Part shown: positions 34,164 to 43,125 of the stretch, one piece after another
Layout: each line of letters opens with the position of its first letter
Position numbering within the stretch: position 1 is the first letter of the stretch
Source: Gammaproteobacteria bacterium
GTDB taxonomy: Bacteria; Pseudomonadota; Gammaproteobacteria; Pseudomonadales; Azotimanducaceae
Assembly: GCA_009837725.1 (NCBI GenBank)
Contig: VXSY01000145.1
Span: 1 to 53,231, forward strand
Direction: 5' to 3'
Length of the DNA stretch: 53,231 nucleotides
Made by a program: the position numbers and the translations under genes
Notes under the pieces: model-generated
The model's input: only the letters and a program-made list of their open reading frames with translations
What the model was told of the DNA's origin: nothing
The model's database searches: none

Positions 34164-36275
34164 TTACGCAGTAACTTCGCGGAGCATCGCGAGGATCTCC
34201 TGTTCCACCTCTTGGATGTCGGCCTGAATGTCTTCCAGCTCTCGTGGCGGACGGTATTCGTAGAAGTAGCGGTTGAAGTTGATCTCGTATCCGACGATGC
34301 CTACCTTCCCGTCTTGCGAGTCACAGCGTGCGGTATTGATCCACGCGTCTGGCACGTGGGGCCTTACCTCTCGGTTGAAGAACGCATCGACATCTTCGAG
34401 TAGCGGCACGTTTTCGGTGTCGCGGAGCTCGGGGTCTGGCTCAGGCTGCCCCTCCCGGTCGCGGCAGATTAGGGCACTCTCGTTGCGTTCCGCCAGCGCG
34501 GAGAGGATCGCCTTGCGGATGGGACCGGCGAGTTTGAGACCTGCGGTTGCAGCGGCGTCGGCGAGTTCGGCATCGAACTCCGCACGGTCCAGAAATAGCT
34601 TGTCCGGGAGTTGGTGAAGCATCGCCCGTATCGCGGCTTGGTGCTGTTGACCTGCTTCCTTGTCCTTTGCCTTGGCATCCCCTCGCTTGCGCGAGACCGC
34701 TAGGTTGATAAAGGCCCGCTCGTCGTCCAAGCGTGAGATTCGTTCGGGGTTAGCTTGGAAGTCCAAGCGAAGAGGGCGCTCCACAGTGATCTTTCGGAAC
34801 CCGAAATGGGTCGTGGGGTAGACGTGACTAACGATGGTCTGGCGCTCTTCGCCGTCCTCCTCCACCCTTCGCTTCGCCCCGTCGCTGAACTCTTCGAGCA
34901 GGCAGAGGATGTCCTGCTTTCGGTCGAACGGGACTTCCCGGCGCTTGGCACCGAGGCTCTTGCGAAGCTGCGTCCAGAAAGAGGTGGCGTCGATGAGTTG
35001 AACCTTGCCCTCACGCTCCGGGCGTTTGCGGTTGGTGAGGAGCCACACATACGTCGCGATGCCCGTGTTGTAGAAGAGCTGCTCGGGCAGCGCGATCAGC
35101 GCTTCGAGTAGGTCGTTTTCGAGGATCCACCGTCGAATCTCGCTTTCGCCGCTGCCCGCGTCCCCAGTGAAGAGCGGTGAGCCGTTCATGATGATGGCGA
35201 TGCGCGAGCCGCCCTCGTCGGGTTCCTTTACGTGCCCAAGCATGTGCAAGAGGAACAGGAGCTGACCATCGCTGATCCGAGGCAGCCCTGGCGCAAACCT
35301 GCCGCTTTCTCCCCGTTCGTGTTCAACACGCACGGTGTCTTGGTCGCGCTTCCAATCCTTGCCATACGGCGGATTGGCGATCATGTACTCGAAGCCGGTG
35401 CCCGGGTGACGGTCGTTCGAGAGCGTGCTGCCAAAGAGAATGCTTTCCGCATCGCGGCCGTTCTGCGACTTCATGTAGAGGTCGGACTTGCAGATGGCGA
35501 AGGTCTCCGGGTTCACCTCTTGGCCGAATACGTGGATGTCTGCTTCCTGATTCACCGGGTCGCCAAGCTTCTCGCCGTCCCGGATCTCCCCGACTGTGAT
35601 GTGCTCCTTGGTGATGGTGAGCATGCCGCCAGAGCCGCAGCAGGGGTCGTAAACGGACCGGATGATGCCCTGCGTCTGTAGCTGCTTCTCGTCGCCTGCC
35701 AGGAGCAGATCGACCATCAGGTGGACGACATCCCGTGGCGTGAAGTGCTCACCCGGATTCTCGTTCAGGGCTTCGTTGAACTTGCGGATGAGCTCCTCAA
35801 AGATCGTGCCCATCGTGAAGTTGTCGACGGCGTCTGGGTGCAGGTTCACCTTCTTGTCGGCGAACTGCTGCACGACTTGGTACAGCAGACCCGATTCGTC
35901 GAGCTTCGCGATCGTGTTGTCGAAGTCGAACTTCTCCAGCACTTCGCGCATGTTCGAACTGAAACCGGCGATGTAGTTCCGCAGGTTCGCGGCAATGTTG
36001 GGGGCATCGGCCAAGAGTCGGTCGAAGTCGTATCGGGACGTGTTGTAAAAGGCGAAACCGGACGCGCGCTGAAGTTGCGGCTCAAGGTTGTCGATCTTGT
36101 CCTTGTAGGTGGCCTGCACCTCGAGCACTTTCACCTTCGTCGGGGCAAGCACGCAATCAAGGCGCCGCAGGACGGTGAAAGGGAGGATGACGTCTTGGTA
36201 CTTGCCGCGCTTGAAGGTGTCACGGATGAGGTCGGCGACGCCCCAGATGAAGCTGACAATCTGGCTGTGATTCAT
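34164..36275 (-). CDS. hsdM: type I restriction-modification methyltransferase subunit (HsdM)
   Basis: This 703-residue N6-adenine methyltransferase protects host DNA and is part of the restriction complex. The N-terminal HsdM domain starts at SFIWGVADLIRDTFKRGKYQ. The SAM-binding motif is DPCCGSGGML (about residues 212-221) and the catalytic motif IV is NPPY in MIANPPYGKDW (about residues 303-313). It is longer than the roughly 500-residue classical HsdM, with an extended C-terminal half. The ATG at 36275 is preceded by GGGAG; a TTG at 36287 is possible. It is the first gene of the locus and is separated from abiEi by 106 nt, unlike the other four genes, which overlap. Confidence 0.9.
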   Translation of the reverse strand: MNHSQIVSFIWGVADLIRDTFKRGKYQDVILPFTVLRRLDCVLAPTKVKVLEVQATYKDKIDNLEPQLQRASGFAFYNTSRYDFDRLLADAPNIAANLRNYIAGFSSNMREVLEKFDFDNTIAKLDESGLLYQVVQQFADKKVNLHPDAVDNFTMGTIFEELIRKFNEALNENPGEHFTPRDVVHLMVDLLLAGDEKQLQTQGIIRSVYDPCCGSGGMLTITKEHITVGEIRDGEKLGDPVNQEADIHVFGQEVNPETFAICKSDLYMKSQNGRDAESILFGSTLSNDRHPGTGFEYMIANPPYGKDWKRDQDTVRVEHERGESGRFAPGLPRISDGQLLFLLHMLGHVKEPDEGGSRIAIIMNGSPLFTGDAGSGESEIRRWILENDLLEALIALPEQLFYNTGIATYVWLLTNRKRPEREGKVQLIDATSFWTQLRKSLGAKRREVPFDRKQDILCLLEEFSDGAKRRVEEDGEERQTIVSHVYPTTHFGFRKITVERPLRLDFQANPERISRLDDERAFINLAVSRKRGDAKAKDKEAGQQHQAAIRAMLHQLPDKLFLDRAEFDAELADAAATAGLKLAGPIRKAILSALAERNESALICRDREGQPEPDPELRDTENVPLLEDVDAFFNREVRPHVPDAWINTARCDSQDGKVGIVGYEINFNRYFYEYRPPRELEDIQADIQEVEQEILAMLREVTA

Positions 36276-36392
36276 CCTGACTCCCAAAGCCTGTAACCGT
36301 TGCCGCAGGAGAGGGCCGGCCGACCCCCCGTTGCCGCTACGCGAAGATTCTATGGGATTACTTGGCTCTGCGGACTCGGCCGAGAGACGCGT

Positions 36393-36917
36393 TCAATCGC
36401 CCGGCAGGACCCGAGTGCAAAGGCTCTGGTGGCGGGCTGGTTCGGCGTCGCGGTCGATGGCGTTGCAGGTCTCGTAGGCGATGCGAGCCTGTTGGACGAC
36501 AAAGGCTCGAATCGCTTCGGCGTCCTTCGTGCTGATGCTCGCCTTGAATGCCGGCATGCCGCCGGTGGCGTAGATGCCCTCAACGACGATTGCGTTCCAG
36601 GACCTGTGCACCGCAATGGGGGAGTAGCGAAGGTCCGAGGTCGCGCTGTCGGACACAGCCTCGTCGCCGTGGCACGAGGCGCACATGGCCGCGTAGAGCG
36701 AAGCGCCCCGGTCCACTTCCTCCCCGGTGGCTTCTAGCACTGGTGGTTCGGGGAGCTCCACGCGAAACTCGAACTCGGCTTCGTCGGGCGCGCTTTCGGC
36801 CGTCGCCTGTCCCGCCGCTATTGCGCTACACGCGACCGCCAAGACGGCGACTGCCCTTCGCGCGTAGCGCGCGGCGCCCGGTGTCGAAGCGGCCGACTCC
36901 CGCCACATCGGCGTCAT
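36393..36917 (-). CDS. secreted c-type cytochrome (class I)
   Basis: This 174-residue protein has an N-terminal hydrophobic export signal (RRAVAVLAVACSAIAAGQATA, residues 21-41) and one haem-binding motif CASCH at residues 79-83, preceded by RGASLYAAM. The axial Met is probably in GGMPAFKA. The domain resembles the cytochrome c module found at the C-terminus of PQQ-dependent alcohol dehydrogenases, but here it stands alone. It should carry electrons in the periplasm; its partner is not in the window. The ATG at 36917 overlaps the stop of the ABC exporter gene in ATGA form, so it is translated at the end of that operon. The functional link with an exporter is unclear. Confidence 0.8.
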   Translation of the reverse strand: MTPMWRESAASTPGAARYARRAVAVLAVACSAIAAGQATAESAPDEAEFEFRVELPEPPVLEATGEEVDRGASLYAAMCASCHGDEAVSDSATSDLRYSPIAVHRSWNAIVVEGIYATGGMPAFKASISTKDAEAIRAFVVQQARIAYETCNAIDRDAEPARHQSLCTRVLPGD

Positions 36918-38833
36918 GCGCCTTCCGGCTGCATGTCCGACGTTCCCCAATCCTGCGTCGTCTCGTTCAGGCTTTGCTGGCGGTATAGCTGGGCGTAGTG
37001 GCCCTGGGCGGCCATCAGTTCTTCGTGGGCGCCGAGTTCCACCAGCTCGCCACCGTCGATGACCGCGATGCGGGTGGCGTTGCGGATGGTGGAGAGCCGG
37101 TGGGCGATGACGAAGCTGATGCGGCCCGAGAGCACGTTCGTGAGGCCCTGCTGGATGCGCTGCTCAGTTTCGGTGTCCACCGACGAGGTGGCCTCGTCCA
37201 TCACGAGGATCTGCGGATCCGCGAGGATGGCGCGGGCGAATGACACGAGCTGCTTCTGGCCGGCAGAGAGGCGGCCGCCGCCTTCGCCCACCTCGGTGTC
37301 GTAGCCGTCTTCCATCGCCGCGATGAAGTCGTGAGCGCCGGCCAACACCGCGGCGGCTTTCACTTCTTCGTCGATGGCGTCGAGCCGACCGTAGCGGATG
37401 TTCTCCATGATGGAGCCGCTGAAGACGTGGGCGTTCTGCAAGACGATGCCGAGGTTCGACTGCAACCAGTGCAGGCTGCGGGTGCGATAGTCCACCCCGT
37501 CGATCAGCACCTGGCCGCTCACCGGCTCGTAGAACCGGCAGACGAGGTTGACGAGCGTGCTCTTGCCGCCGCCTGTGGGGCCGACGATGGCGATGGTCTC
37601 GCCGCTTTCCACCGCAAGGCTCACGTCGCGCAGCACCGGCCGGCGGGCGTCGTAGTGAAACGCCACGTTTTTGAGCTCGATGCGGCGGATGGCCTGGGCG
37701 CCGCCGTCGTGGGCGATGCGCGAGCGTGGCGGCGCACCGGATTCGTCCGCGGCCCGCTGCGCCGCGATGGCGCGCTTCACGCTCTCGGAATCCTCGATCT
37801 CCGGCTGCGCGTCGATGAGGCTCAAGACGCGCTCCGCCGACGCCTGCGCCATCTGCATTTCGGCGAACCAGTAGCCCATCATCTCCACCGGATCGAAGAA
37901 GTGCCGTGCCCAGACCATGAAGACGATCAGCGTCCCCGCGCCCACGAGGCCAAGGCTCATCTGCCAGCCGCCCACGGCCAGTGTCAGGTTCACCGACACC
38001 GCGCTGAAGATCAGCACCACCGGCAGGAAGATGGCCGCCAGCACCATGTTGCGCACCGAGGCGCCGTACATGGTGTGGGTGAGGTCGCCAAACTCGGCGC
38101 GGTTCGCGTCCTCGCGCACGAACGCCTTGCTGGTGAGCACGCCCATGATGCCTTCGTTGTAGGAGCCGGTGATGCGCGAGTTGGTGGCGCGCACGAGCCG
38201 GGCGCTCGTCAGGATGCTGCGGCGAAACTTGGCCGACACCCACGCCACCGCCGGCATCACTGCCAGCACCACCAGCGCAAGCTGCCAGTTGAGCACGAAC
38301 ATGACGACGGCGATGGAGAGCATCATCGTGCCGCCCCAGATGAAGTCGAGAAAGCCCCAAGCAAGGATGTTCGTCAGCCGCTCGCAATCGGCGGTCATGC
38401 GCGCCATCAGCCAGCCCACCGGACGATAGTCGTAGAACGAGAACGACAGCCGCTGCAGGTTGGCGAAGGCTTCCCGGCGCAGGTCGTGGCTGGCGGAGAC
38501 GCGAATCTGCCCCGCCACCCAGACGAAGGCGGCGACGGAGAGCGCCAAGAGCACGTTGCAGCCGAGCGCCACCATGCCCCAGAGCACGAAGTCGGCATCG
38601 GCGCCGTTCTCGGTCACATCATCGACGATCCACTTGGCCACCATCGCCGGATACACGGCCTCGAGCACGCCCGTAAGCGCTGCGGAGATGCCGAGCGCGG
38701 TCAACTGCCCGCGATAGGGCAGGATGAAGCCGAACAGGCGCTTCCACAGGTTCAGGTTGACGGATTCGGCGGCGGCGGCCTCGTCGAAGCCGTCCTGGAA
38801 GTTCTCGTCGTCGTAGTTGTCCACTTCAGCCAC
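36914..38833 (-). CDS. ABC exporter, membrane-ATPase half (consensus Walker B partner)
   Basis: This 639-residue half-transporter has six membrane helices, then an ATPase domain with Walker A GPTGGGKST, signature LSAGQKQLVSFARA and Walker B ILVMDEATSSVD with the catalytic Glu present. The signature LSAGQ departs from LSGGQ. It resembles the MdlB/YheH type, one side of heterodimeric exporters that move lipids, drugs or peptides outward. The start is GTG at 38833, preceded by GGGAGAG; the gene overlaps the end of its partner by 8 nt. The long upstream open frame is not used, because it would overlap the partner over 100 nt. The substrate is unknown. Confidence 0.88.
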   Translation of the reverse strand: MAEVDNYDDENFQDGFDEAAAAESVNLNLWKRLFGFILPYRGQLTALGISAALTGVLEAVYPAMVAKWIVDDVTENGADADFVLWGMVALGCNVLLALSVAAFVWVAGQIRVSASHDLRREAFANLQRLSFSFYDYRPVGWLMARMTADCERLTNILAWGFLDFIWGGTMMLSIAVVMFVLNWQLALVVLAVMPAVAWVSAKFRRSILTSARLVRATNSRITGSYNEGIMGVLTSKAFVREDANRAEFGDLTHTMYGASVRNMVLAAIFLPVVLIFSAVSVNLTLAVGGWQMSLGLVGAGTLIVFMVWARHFFDPVEMMGYWFAEMQMAQASAERVLSLIDAQPEIEDSESVKRAIAAQRAADESGAPPRSRIAHDGGAQAIRRIELKNVAFHYDARRPVLRDVSLAVESGETIAIVGPTGGGKSTLVNLVCRFYEPVSGQVLIDGVDYRTRSLHWLQSNLGIVLQNAHVFSGSIMENIRYGRLDAIDEEVKAAAVLAGAHDFIAAMEDGYDTEVGEGGGRLSAGQKQLVSFARAILADPQILVMDEATSSVDTETEQRIQQGLTNVLSGRISFVIAHRLSTIRNATRIAVIDGGELVELGAHEELMAAQGHYAQLYRQQSLNETTQDWGTSDMQPEGA

Positions 38834-40703
38834 GGTTCTCTCCCTGCATCTGGCGTGCCCTTGCGGGCTCGCCGTCACGCCTTGCGTTCTGCAAGTCGGC
38901 GTCGATGGATTCGTCCAAGGCGCCTTGGATTTCACACAGGCGGCGGTAGGGGCCGGGCAACGCCGCCAGCGTGCTGTGGTCGCCGTCCTGCACCAACTGC
39001 CCTTCGTCCAGCACGAGGATGCGGTCAGCGTCCCGCACCGACGACAGCCGGTGGGCGATCACGAGAGTCGTGTGCCGGCCCTGGCGGCGTCGGAGCGCTG
39101 CCAGAATCGCCAGCTCCGTGCCCGTGTCCACCGCCGAAAGGGAATCGTCCAACACCAGCACCGGCGGGTCCTTGAGCAAGGCCCGCGCCAATGCCAGTCG
39201 CTGCCGCTGCCCGCCCGACAGCGTGACGCCCCGTTCGCCCACCAGCGAGTCGTAGCCAGCGGGAAAGTCCTCGATGGCCTGGTGGATCGCGGCATCGCGG
39301 GTGGCGTCGATCAGGTCCTGCACCGGCGCATCGGGGCGCGCGACCCGCAGGTTCTCCTCGATAGAGCGGGAGTAGAGAAACGGGTCCTGCAAGACCACGC
39401 CCACCTGAGCCCGCAACCACTTGCGGTCCACGTGGGTGATGTCCAGCCCGTCGAGCGTGATCCGCCCCTGGGCGAAGGAATAGAGCCGAAGCAGCAGCCG
39501 GATGAGTGTGGACTTGCCGGAACCCGGCGCCCCGACGATGCCCACCGTCTGGCCGGCGGGAATGGCGACGCTCACGTCGCGCAGGACGAAGCGCTTGGGC
39601 TCGTAGCCGAAGGTGAGGTCCTCGAAGGCAAGATCGCCCCGGGCGCGGCCAATCTCCGGCACCGGCTCTTGCGTCTCTTCTTCGGTCTCCAGAATGTGGT
39701 TGATGCGCTTGAGCGCCACCATCGCCTTGCCGGTGTCGGTGAGCACCCGGCCCAAGTGCCGCACCGGCCACAACACCATGCCCACCAAGGTGATGAAGGC
39801 GAAGAGCTCCCCGACGGTGATGGTGCCCGCCGCCAGGAACGCGCCACCGGCGATCAGGACGATGGTGATCTGCGCCATGCAGAACAGGTCGCTGACGCCC
39901 CAATACAGCCCCATCAGCCGATTCATGCGGAAATAGTTGTTCCGGAACGCAGCGTTGCGCTCGCCAAAGCGCTTGATCTCGAACTCCTGCCGAGCGAATG
40001 CCCGCACCACGCGAATGCCGGTGAGGTTCTCCTGCAGCACCGCCGTCATGGCCGCCTCGGATTCGTCCACCTCGAGGAACACCCGCTTCACCCGCGTGAA
40101 GAACACCACCGCGCCCAAGACGATGAACGGCATCAGACACACCGACAGCATCGCCAGCCGCTCATCGCGCCAGAACAGCATCGGCGTCATGATCGCGAGC
40201 AGGAGCACGGCACGGCCAATCTCCACCACCTGCGCCGACAGGAACATACGCACGGTTTCCACATCCGAGCTGCAGCGCTGCACCAGGTCGCCGGTGTCCG
40301 CCGTGTCGAAGAACGATGCCGGCAGGTGGTGCAGGCGCTCATAGAGGGCATCGCGCAGCTTTCGGGCGATGGCCTCCGAAGCCATTGACGCCCAGCGACC
40401 GCGCAGATAGAGAAAGAGCCCTCCGAGCGCAGTGACGAGCACGCCGGCGAGGGCAGAGACGATCAGATAGGCGATGACCGGTGTGCCGCCGAACACCGAC
40501 GCAATGGCAAGCGCGGTTTCCGCGAGGCCAGGTGCACCCTGCTCCAGATCGTCGGCGGAAAGGGCGTCGAGCGCATACATCCCCACCAGCGGCGAGGACA
40601 GCATGAACAGGTTGCTCACCCCCATCGCCAGCACGGCGGCAAGATAACGCGCCCGCTGGCCGCGGGTGATGAACCATAAGTTTCGAGGTCGGGCCTGGGT
40701 CAT
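38826..40703 (-). CDS. ABC exporter, membrane-ATPase half (degenerate Walker B partner)
   Basis: This 625-residue half-transporter has six membrane helices followed by an ATPase with Walker A GAPGSGKST, canonical signature LSGGQRQRLALARAL and Walker B VLVLDDSLSAVD, in which the catalytic Glu is replaced by Asp. It matches the MdlA/YheI type. With the downstream partner it would form one normal ATP site (partner Walker B Glu plus this LSGGQ) and one degenerate site (this Asp plus partner LSAGQ), the pattern known from heterodimeric exporters. The ATG at 40703 has AGGGA just upstream; the longer start at 40745 has none. Confidence 0.88.
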   Translation of the reverse strand: MTQARPRNLWFITRGQRARYLAAVLAMGVSNLFMLSSPLVGMYALDALSADDLEQGAPGLAETALAIASVFGGTPVIAYLIVSALAGVLVTALGGLFLYLRGRWASMASEAIARKLRDALYERLHHLPASFFDTADTGDLVQRCSSDVETVRMFLSAQVVEIGRAVLLLAIMTPMLFWRDERLAMLSVCLMPFIVLGAVVFFTRVKRVFLEVDESEAAMTAVLQENLTGIRVVRAFARQEFEIKRFGERNAAFRNNYFRMNRLMGLYWGVSDLFCMAQITIVLIAGGAFLAAGTITVGELFAFITLVGMVLWPVRHLGRVLTDTGKAMVALKRINHILETEEETQEPVPEIGRARGDLAFEDLTFGYEPKRFVLRDVSVAIPAGQTVGIVGAPGSGKSTLIRLLLRLYSFAQGRITLDGLDITHVDRKWLRAQVGVVLQDPFLYSRSIEENLRVARPDAPVQDLIDATRDAAIHQAIEDFPAGYDSLVGERGVTLSGGQRQRLALARALLKDPPVLVLDDSLSAVDTGTELAILAALRRRQGRHTTLVIAHRLSSVRDADRILVLDEGQLVQDGDHSTLAALPGPYRRLCEIQGALDESIDADLQNARRDGEPARARQMQGENRG

Positions 40704-41166
40704 GACGGTTCCCTGGCTGGACATTGACGTGAAGGGGACGCGCATGTCAGCGCGTCCTGCGCAGGACGGACGAACCCGAGTGGGGTTGCGGTCAGGCTGT
40801 TTCGGGCGGCGCCAAGGAAGGACGCATCGCCCAAGGAGTCAGTTCAGCCCGTTCCGCCAGACGGCGGTGCCAGCGATCTGGCAAGACGACACACCCGGGG
40901 CGTCACGGCGAATTTGAACATTGTCCATCGGCATCGCTCCCAAGTGCTGTTGGAGAAGGCGGCGCACTATACGCGCCTGATCGGGAATGAACAATGGCTT
41001 GTGGCCGGTCGGGTTCCGCGATGGGCGCGCACCTTTGGAGGGAAGGCATGCGGCCTTCCCTTTGGCGCCGAACCGGCGCCTTGTCGGCAGGCGGGCGGCG
41101 AGTACGCGCCTGACGGCGCGTAGGGAAGGCAAAATGCCTTCCCTCCAATGCAGAGGAACACGAAAC
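40704..41166. other. intergenic region between ABC exporter and LLM gene
   Basis: This 463-bp stretch lies between divergent genes. Short open frames in it have no domain content. Its right part holds the palindromic repeat at 41035-41148. A promoter for the exporter operon should lie near 40710-40900, but no convincing -35/-10 pair was found by eye. Confidence 0.5.
41035..41148. repeat. palindromic repeat, second copy of the GGAGGGAAGGCAT family
   Basis: The outer arms 41035-41061 and 41122-41148 are reverse complements (TTGGAGGGAAGGCAT against ATGCCTTCCCTCCAA) with a few differing bases near the inner core. Each arm again contains a smaller AAGGC..GCCTT palindrome. The 60-bp interior is unrelated to the interior of the 5984 copy and contains its own GGCGCC and CGCGCC-type pairs. 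It ends 18 bp before the LLM start codon. Confidence 0.65.
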
Positions 41167-42225
41167 ATGCACCTCGGCGCCGTCTCGCCGCCCACACCGG
41201 CCAACCCGGCCACGGGTGACCTAACCGAACGCGCCCGCGAGCTTGAAGAGGCCGGCTTCGACAGCCTATGGGCCGTGCAAGCGGCCGGCCGCGGTGGCTT
41301 CCTGCCGGATCCGCTGCAAGTGCTTGCCGCGGCTGCTGCCGGCACGACACGCCCAAGGCTCGGCACCGCCGTGTTGCAGTTGCCGCTCTACCCGACCGCG
41401 GCGCTCGCGCACCAGCTCCTGTCACTCCAGCATTTCGCCGGGGATCGGCTTTGCATCGGTGTGGGCTGCGGCTCCACAGAGAGCGATTTCCGCATCTTCG
41501 AGCAGGATTACGCGAGCCGCTTCGAACAGTTCGACCGCCAGTTGGTGGAGCTGCGGCAACTTCTCACCACCGGCAAGGCGGAAGGCATCGACCTATCGCC
41601 ACCACAAGCGCTTGCCGGCGGCCCGCCCCTCCTCTACGGCACCTGGGGCAAGCGCGTCGCCCGCGCGGCGACAGAGTTTGCCGGCTGGATCGGCTCGGCT
41701 CTCTACCGCAGCGACGAGCAGGTAATCGCCTCGCTCAAAACCTACCGCGAACACGGTGGGAAGCGAGCCATCATCTCCTCCATAGCCATGGGCGCAGGCG
41801 ATGAGAAGTCCCACCGTGCACGACTCGACACCTTCGCGGAAGCAGGCTTTGACGAGGCAGTAGTAATGCTCCGCCCGGATGGACCGAAGGCCGAGTCGGT
41901 GCGCGGCTGGGTCTCGCCAGCCTTAAGCGCACCCGCTGCCTTGGGAGGGCCTTCTTTGGTAGAGGGCCGAATTCCCTACCCGCTGAGGATTCGACTTTCG
42001 ACGCAGCCCCGAATCCATAGTCAATCGCCGCGCAGTTCCGGCGGCCGAACCTCGACAGCCGCCGCGCTCTCGAACAGCTCCATGATCGCCCAGAGTTCCT
42101 TCTCCGCCCAGCCATTGGCAAGACCGGCCACGAACGGTTGTGTGGCCGCCGTTCCCACAGCCAACGGCGCGTCAACGCTTTGCGCCAGTTCGACGGCGAG
42201 CTTCATGTCCTTGGCGATGGTGTGA
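41167..42225 (+). CDS. LLM class (luciferase-like) oxidoreductase with unnatural C-terminal extension
   Basis: This 352-residue frame has luciferase-like family features: MHLGAVSPPTPANP, ERARELEEAGFDSLWAVQ, PRLGTAVLQLPLYPTAALAHQ and DRLCIGVGCGSTESDF, then LYGTWGKRVARAATEFAGW. The recognisable protein ends near FDEAVVMLRPDGPKAE, about position 41900. The remaining 110 codons are Ser/Arg/Pro-rich and run 205 bp antisense into the convergent dehydrogenase gene. They therefore look like read-through after loss of the original stop. The ATG at 41167 follows GAGGAA; the open frame back to 40987 crosses a palindromic repeat. The enzyme is shorter than its two paralogues and may be reduced or decaying. 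Confidence 0.7.
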   Translation: MHLGAVSPPTPANPATGDLTERARELEEAGFDSLWAVQAAGRGGFLPDPLQVLAAAAAGTTRPRLGTAVLQLPLYPTAALAHQLLSLQHFAGDRLCIGVGCGSTESDFRIFEQDYASRFEQFDRQLVELRQLLTTGKAEGIDLSPPQALAGGPPLLYGTWGKRVARAATEFAGWIGSALYRSDEQVIASLKTYREHGGKRAIISSIAMGAGDEKSHRARLDTFAEAGFDEAVVMLRPDGPKAESVRGWVSPALSAPAALGGPSLVEGRIPYPLRIRLSTQPRIHSQSPRSSGGRTSTAAALSNSSMIAQSSFSAQPLARPATNGCVAAVPTANGASTLCASSTASFMSLAMV

Positions 42226-42941
42226 AGGCCCATGTTGGCGGTCTGACCGGGCGGCGGGTCGGCGCTGAGGGTGGTGACACGTTCCACCATGGAGCGGAAC
42301 ATGGGGCTACCGCCGCTGCTTGCGCTGATGACCTCCTTGAGCGTCTCCACCGTCAGTCCCGCCTTCACCCCAAGTGCCAGCGCCTCCATCGCTGCAGCCA
42401 TGCCGATGCCGGCAAGCAGGTTGTTGACGATTTTCACGGTGGCGCCCGAGCCGGTGCCGCCCACATGGAAGACCTTCTCGCCGAACGCCTGCAGCACCGG
42501 CATGGCCTTGTTGAGCGCCGCCCCATCGCCACCCACCATCACCGACAGCGTCCCCTGCTGGCGCTGCTCAATGCCGCCACTCACGGGGGCATCGAGCGCC
42601 GTCACGCCCTTGGCGGCAGCCTGCTCTGCGATGCGGTGCACGATGCTTGGACTGATGGTGCTGAGCTCGATGTAGATGTCCCCGGACTTGGCGCCGGCCA
42701 GAACGCCATCAGCCCCAAGCGCCACCTCCTCGCTCGCCGCGTTGGACGGCAGCGAAGCCAGCACGATGTCAGACGCCTCGGCGACCTCGCGAGGAGAGGC
42801 CGCAACGCTGGCACCATGCCCCGCAAGCTCCTGGCACGGCTCGTCGCGCAAGTCACAAACGGTGAGCTCGAAACCCGCCCGCGCAACGTTGATCGCCATG
42901 GGCTTGCCGATGCCGCCAAGCCCGATGAAGCCGATCTTCAT
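42021..42941 (-). CDS. NAD(P)-dependent oxidoreductase, 3-hydroxyisobutyrate dehydrogenase family
   Basis: This 306-residue beta-hydroxyacid dehydrogenase has the N-terminal dinucleotide motif FIGLGGIGKPMAINVARAG (residues 5-23), the substrate loop DAPVSGGIEQRQQGTLSVMVGG (about residues 115-136) and the catalytic Lys in GSGATVKIVNNLLAG. Relatives include 3-hydroxyisobutyrate, tartronate semialdehyde and 6-phosphogluconate-type dehydrogenases. The ATG at 42941 is chosen because GGAGG lies 5 nt upstream; an ATG at 42956 is also in frame. The 3' end overlaps the LLM frame on the other strand. Confidence 0.88.
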   Translation of the reverse strand: MKIGFIGLGGIGKPMAINVARAGFELTVCDLRDEPCQELAGHGASVAASPREVAEASDIVLASLPSNAASEEVALGADGVLAGAKSGDIYIELSTISPSIVHRIAEQAAAKGVTALDAPVSGGIEQRQQGTLSVMVGGDGAALNKAMPVLQAFGEKVFHVGGTGSGATVKIVNNLLAGIGMAAAMEALALGVKAGLTVETLKEVISASSGGSPMFRSMVERVTTLSADPPPGQTANMGLHTIAKDMKLAVELAQSVDAPLAVGTAATQPFVAGLANGWAEKELWAIMELFESAAAVEVRPPELRGD

Positions 42942-43125
42942 TTCATCCTCCGCCATTCCCTATTCGCCGATGCACATTGTAGGGCCGGGGCTTGTCCTCG
43001 CCCGGTTTCTCGCATGACGGAAAACTCGTCTCGGTTGGTGCCGGCGCCCTGCTATCGGCGTGGCGTGGGCCCCGCCATCCTCGATACGACCACGCGGTGC
43101 GGTTGCCGGCTTGAGTCGCTCGCCT

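Noticed and set aside
37331-39175. 614-codon + strand open frame opposite the ABC exporter genes
   Set aside because: Antisense shadow of two well-supported genes, with no recognisable domain; a similar one at 38817-40388 is rejected for the same reason.
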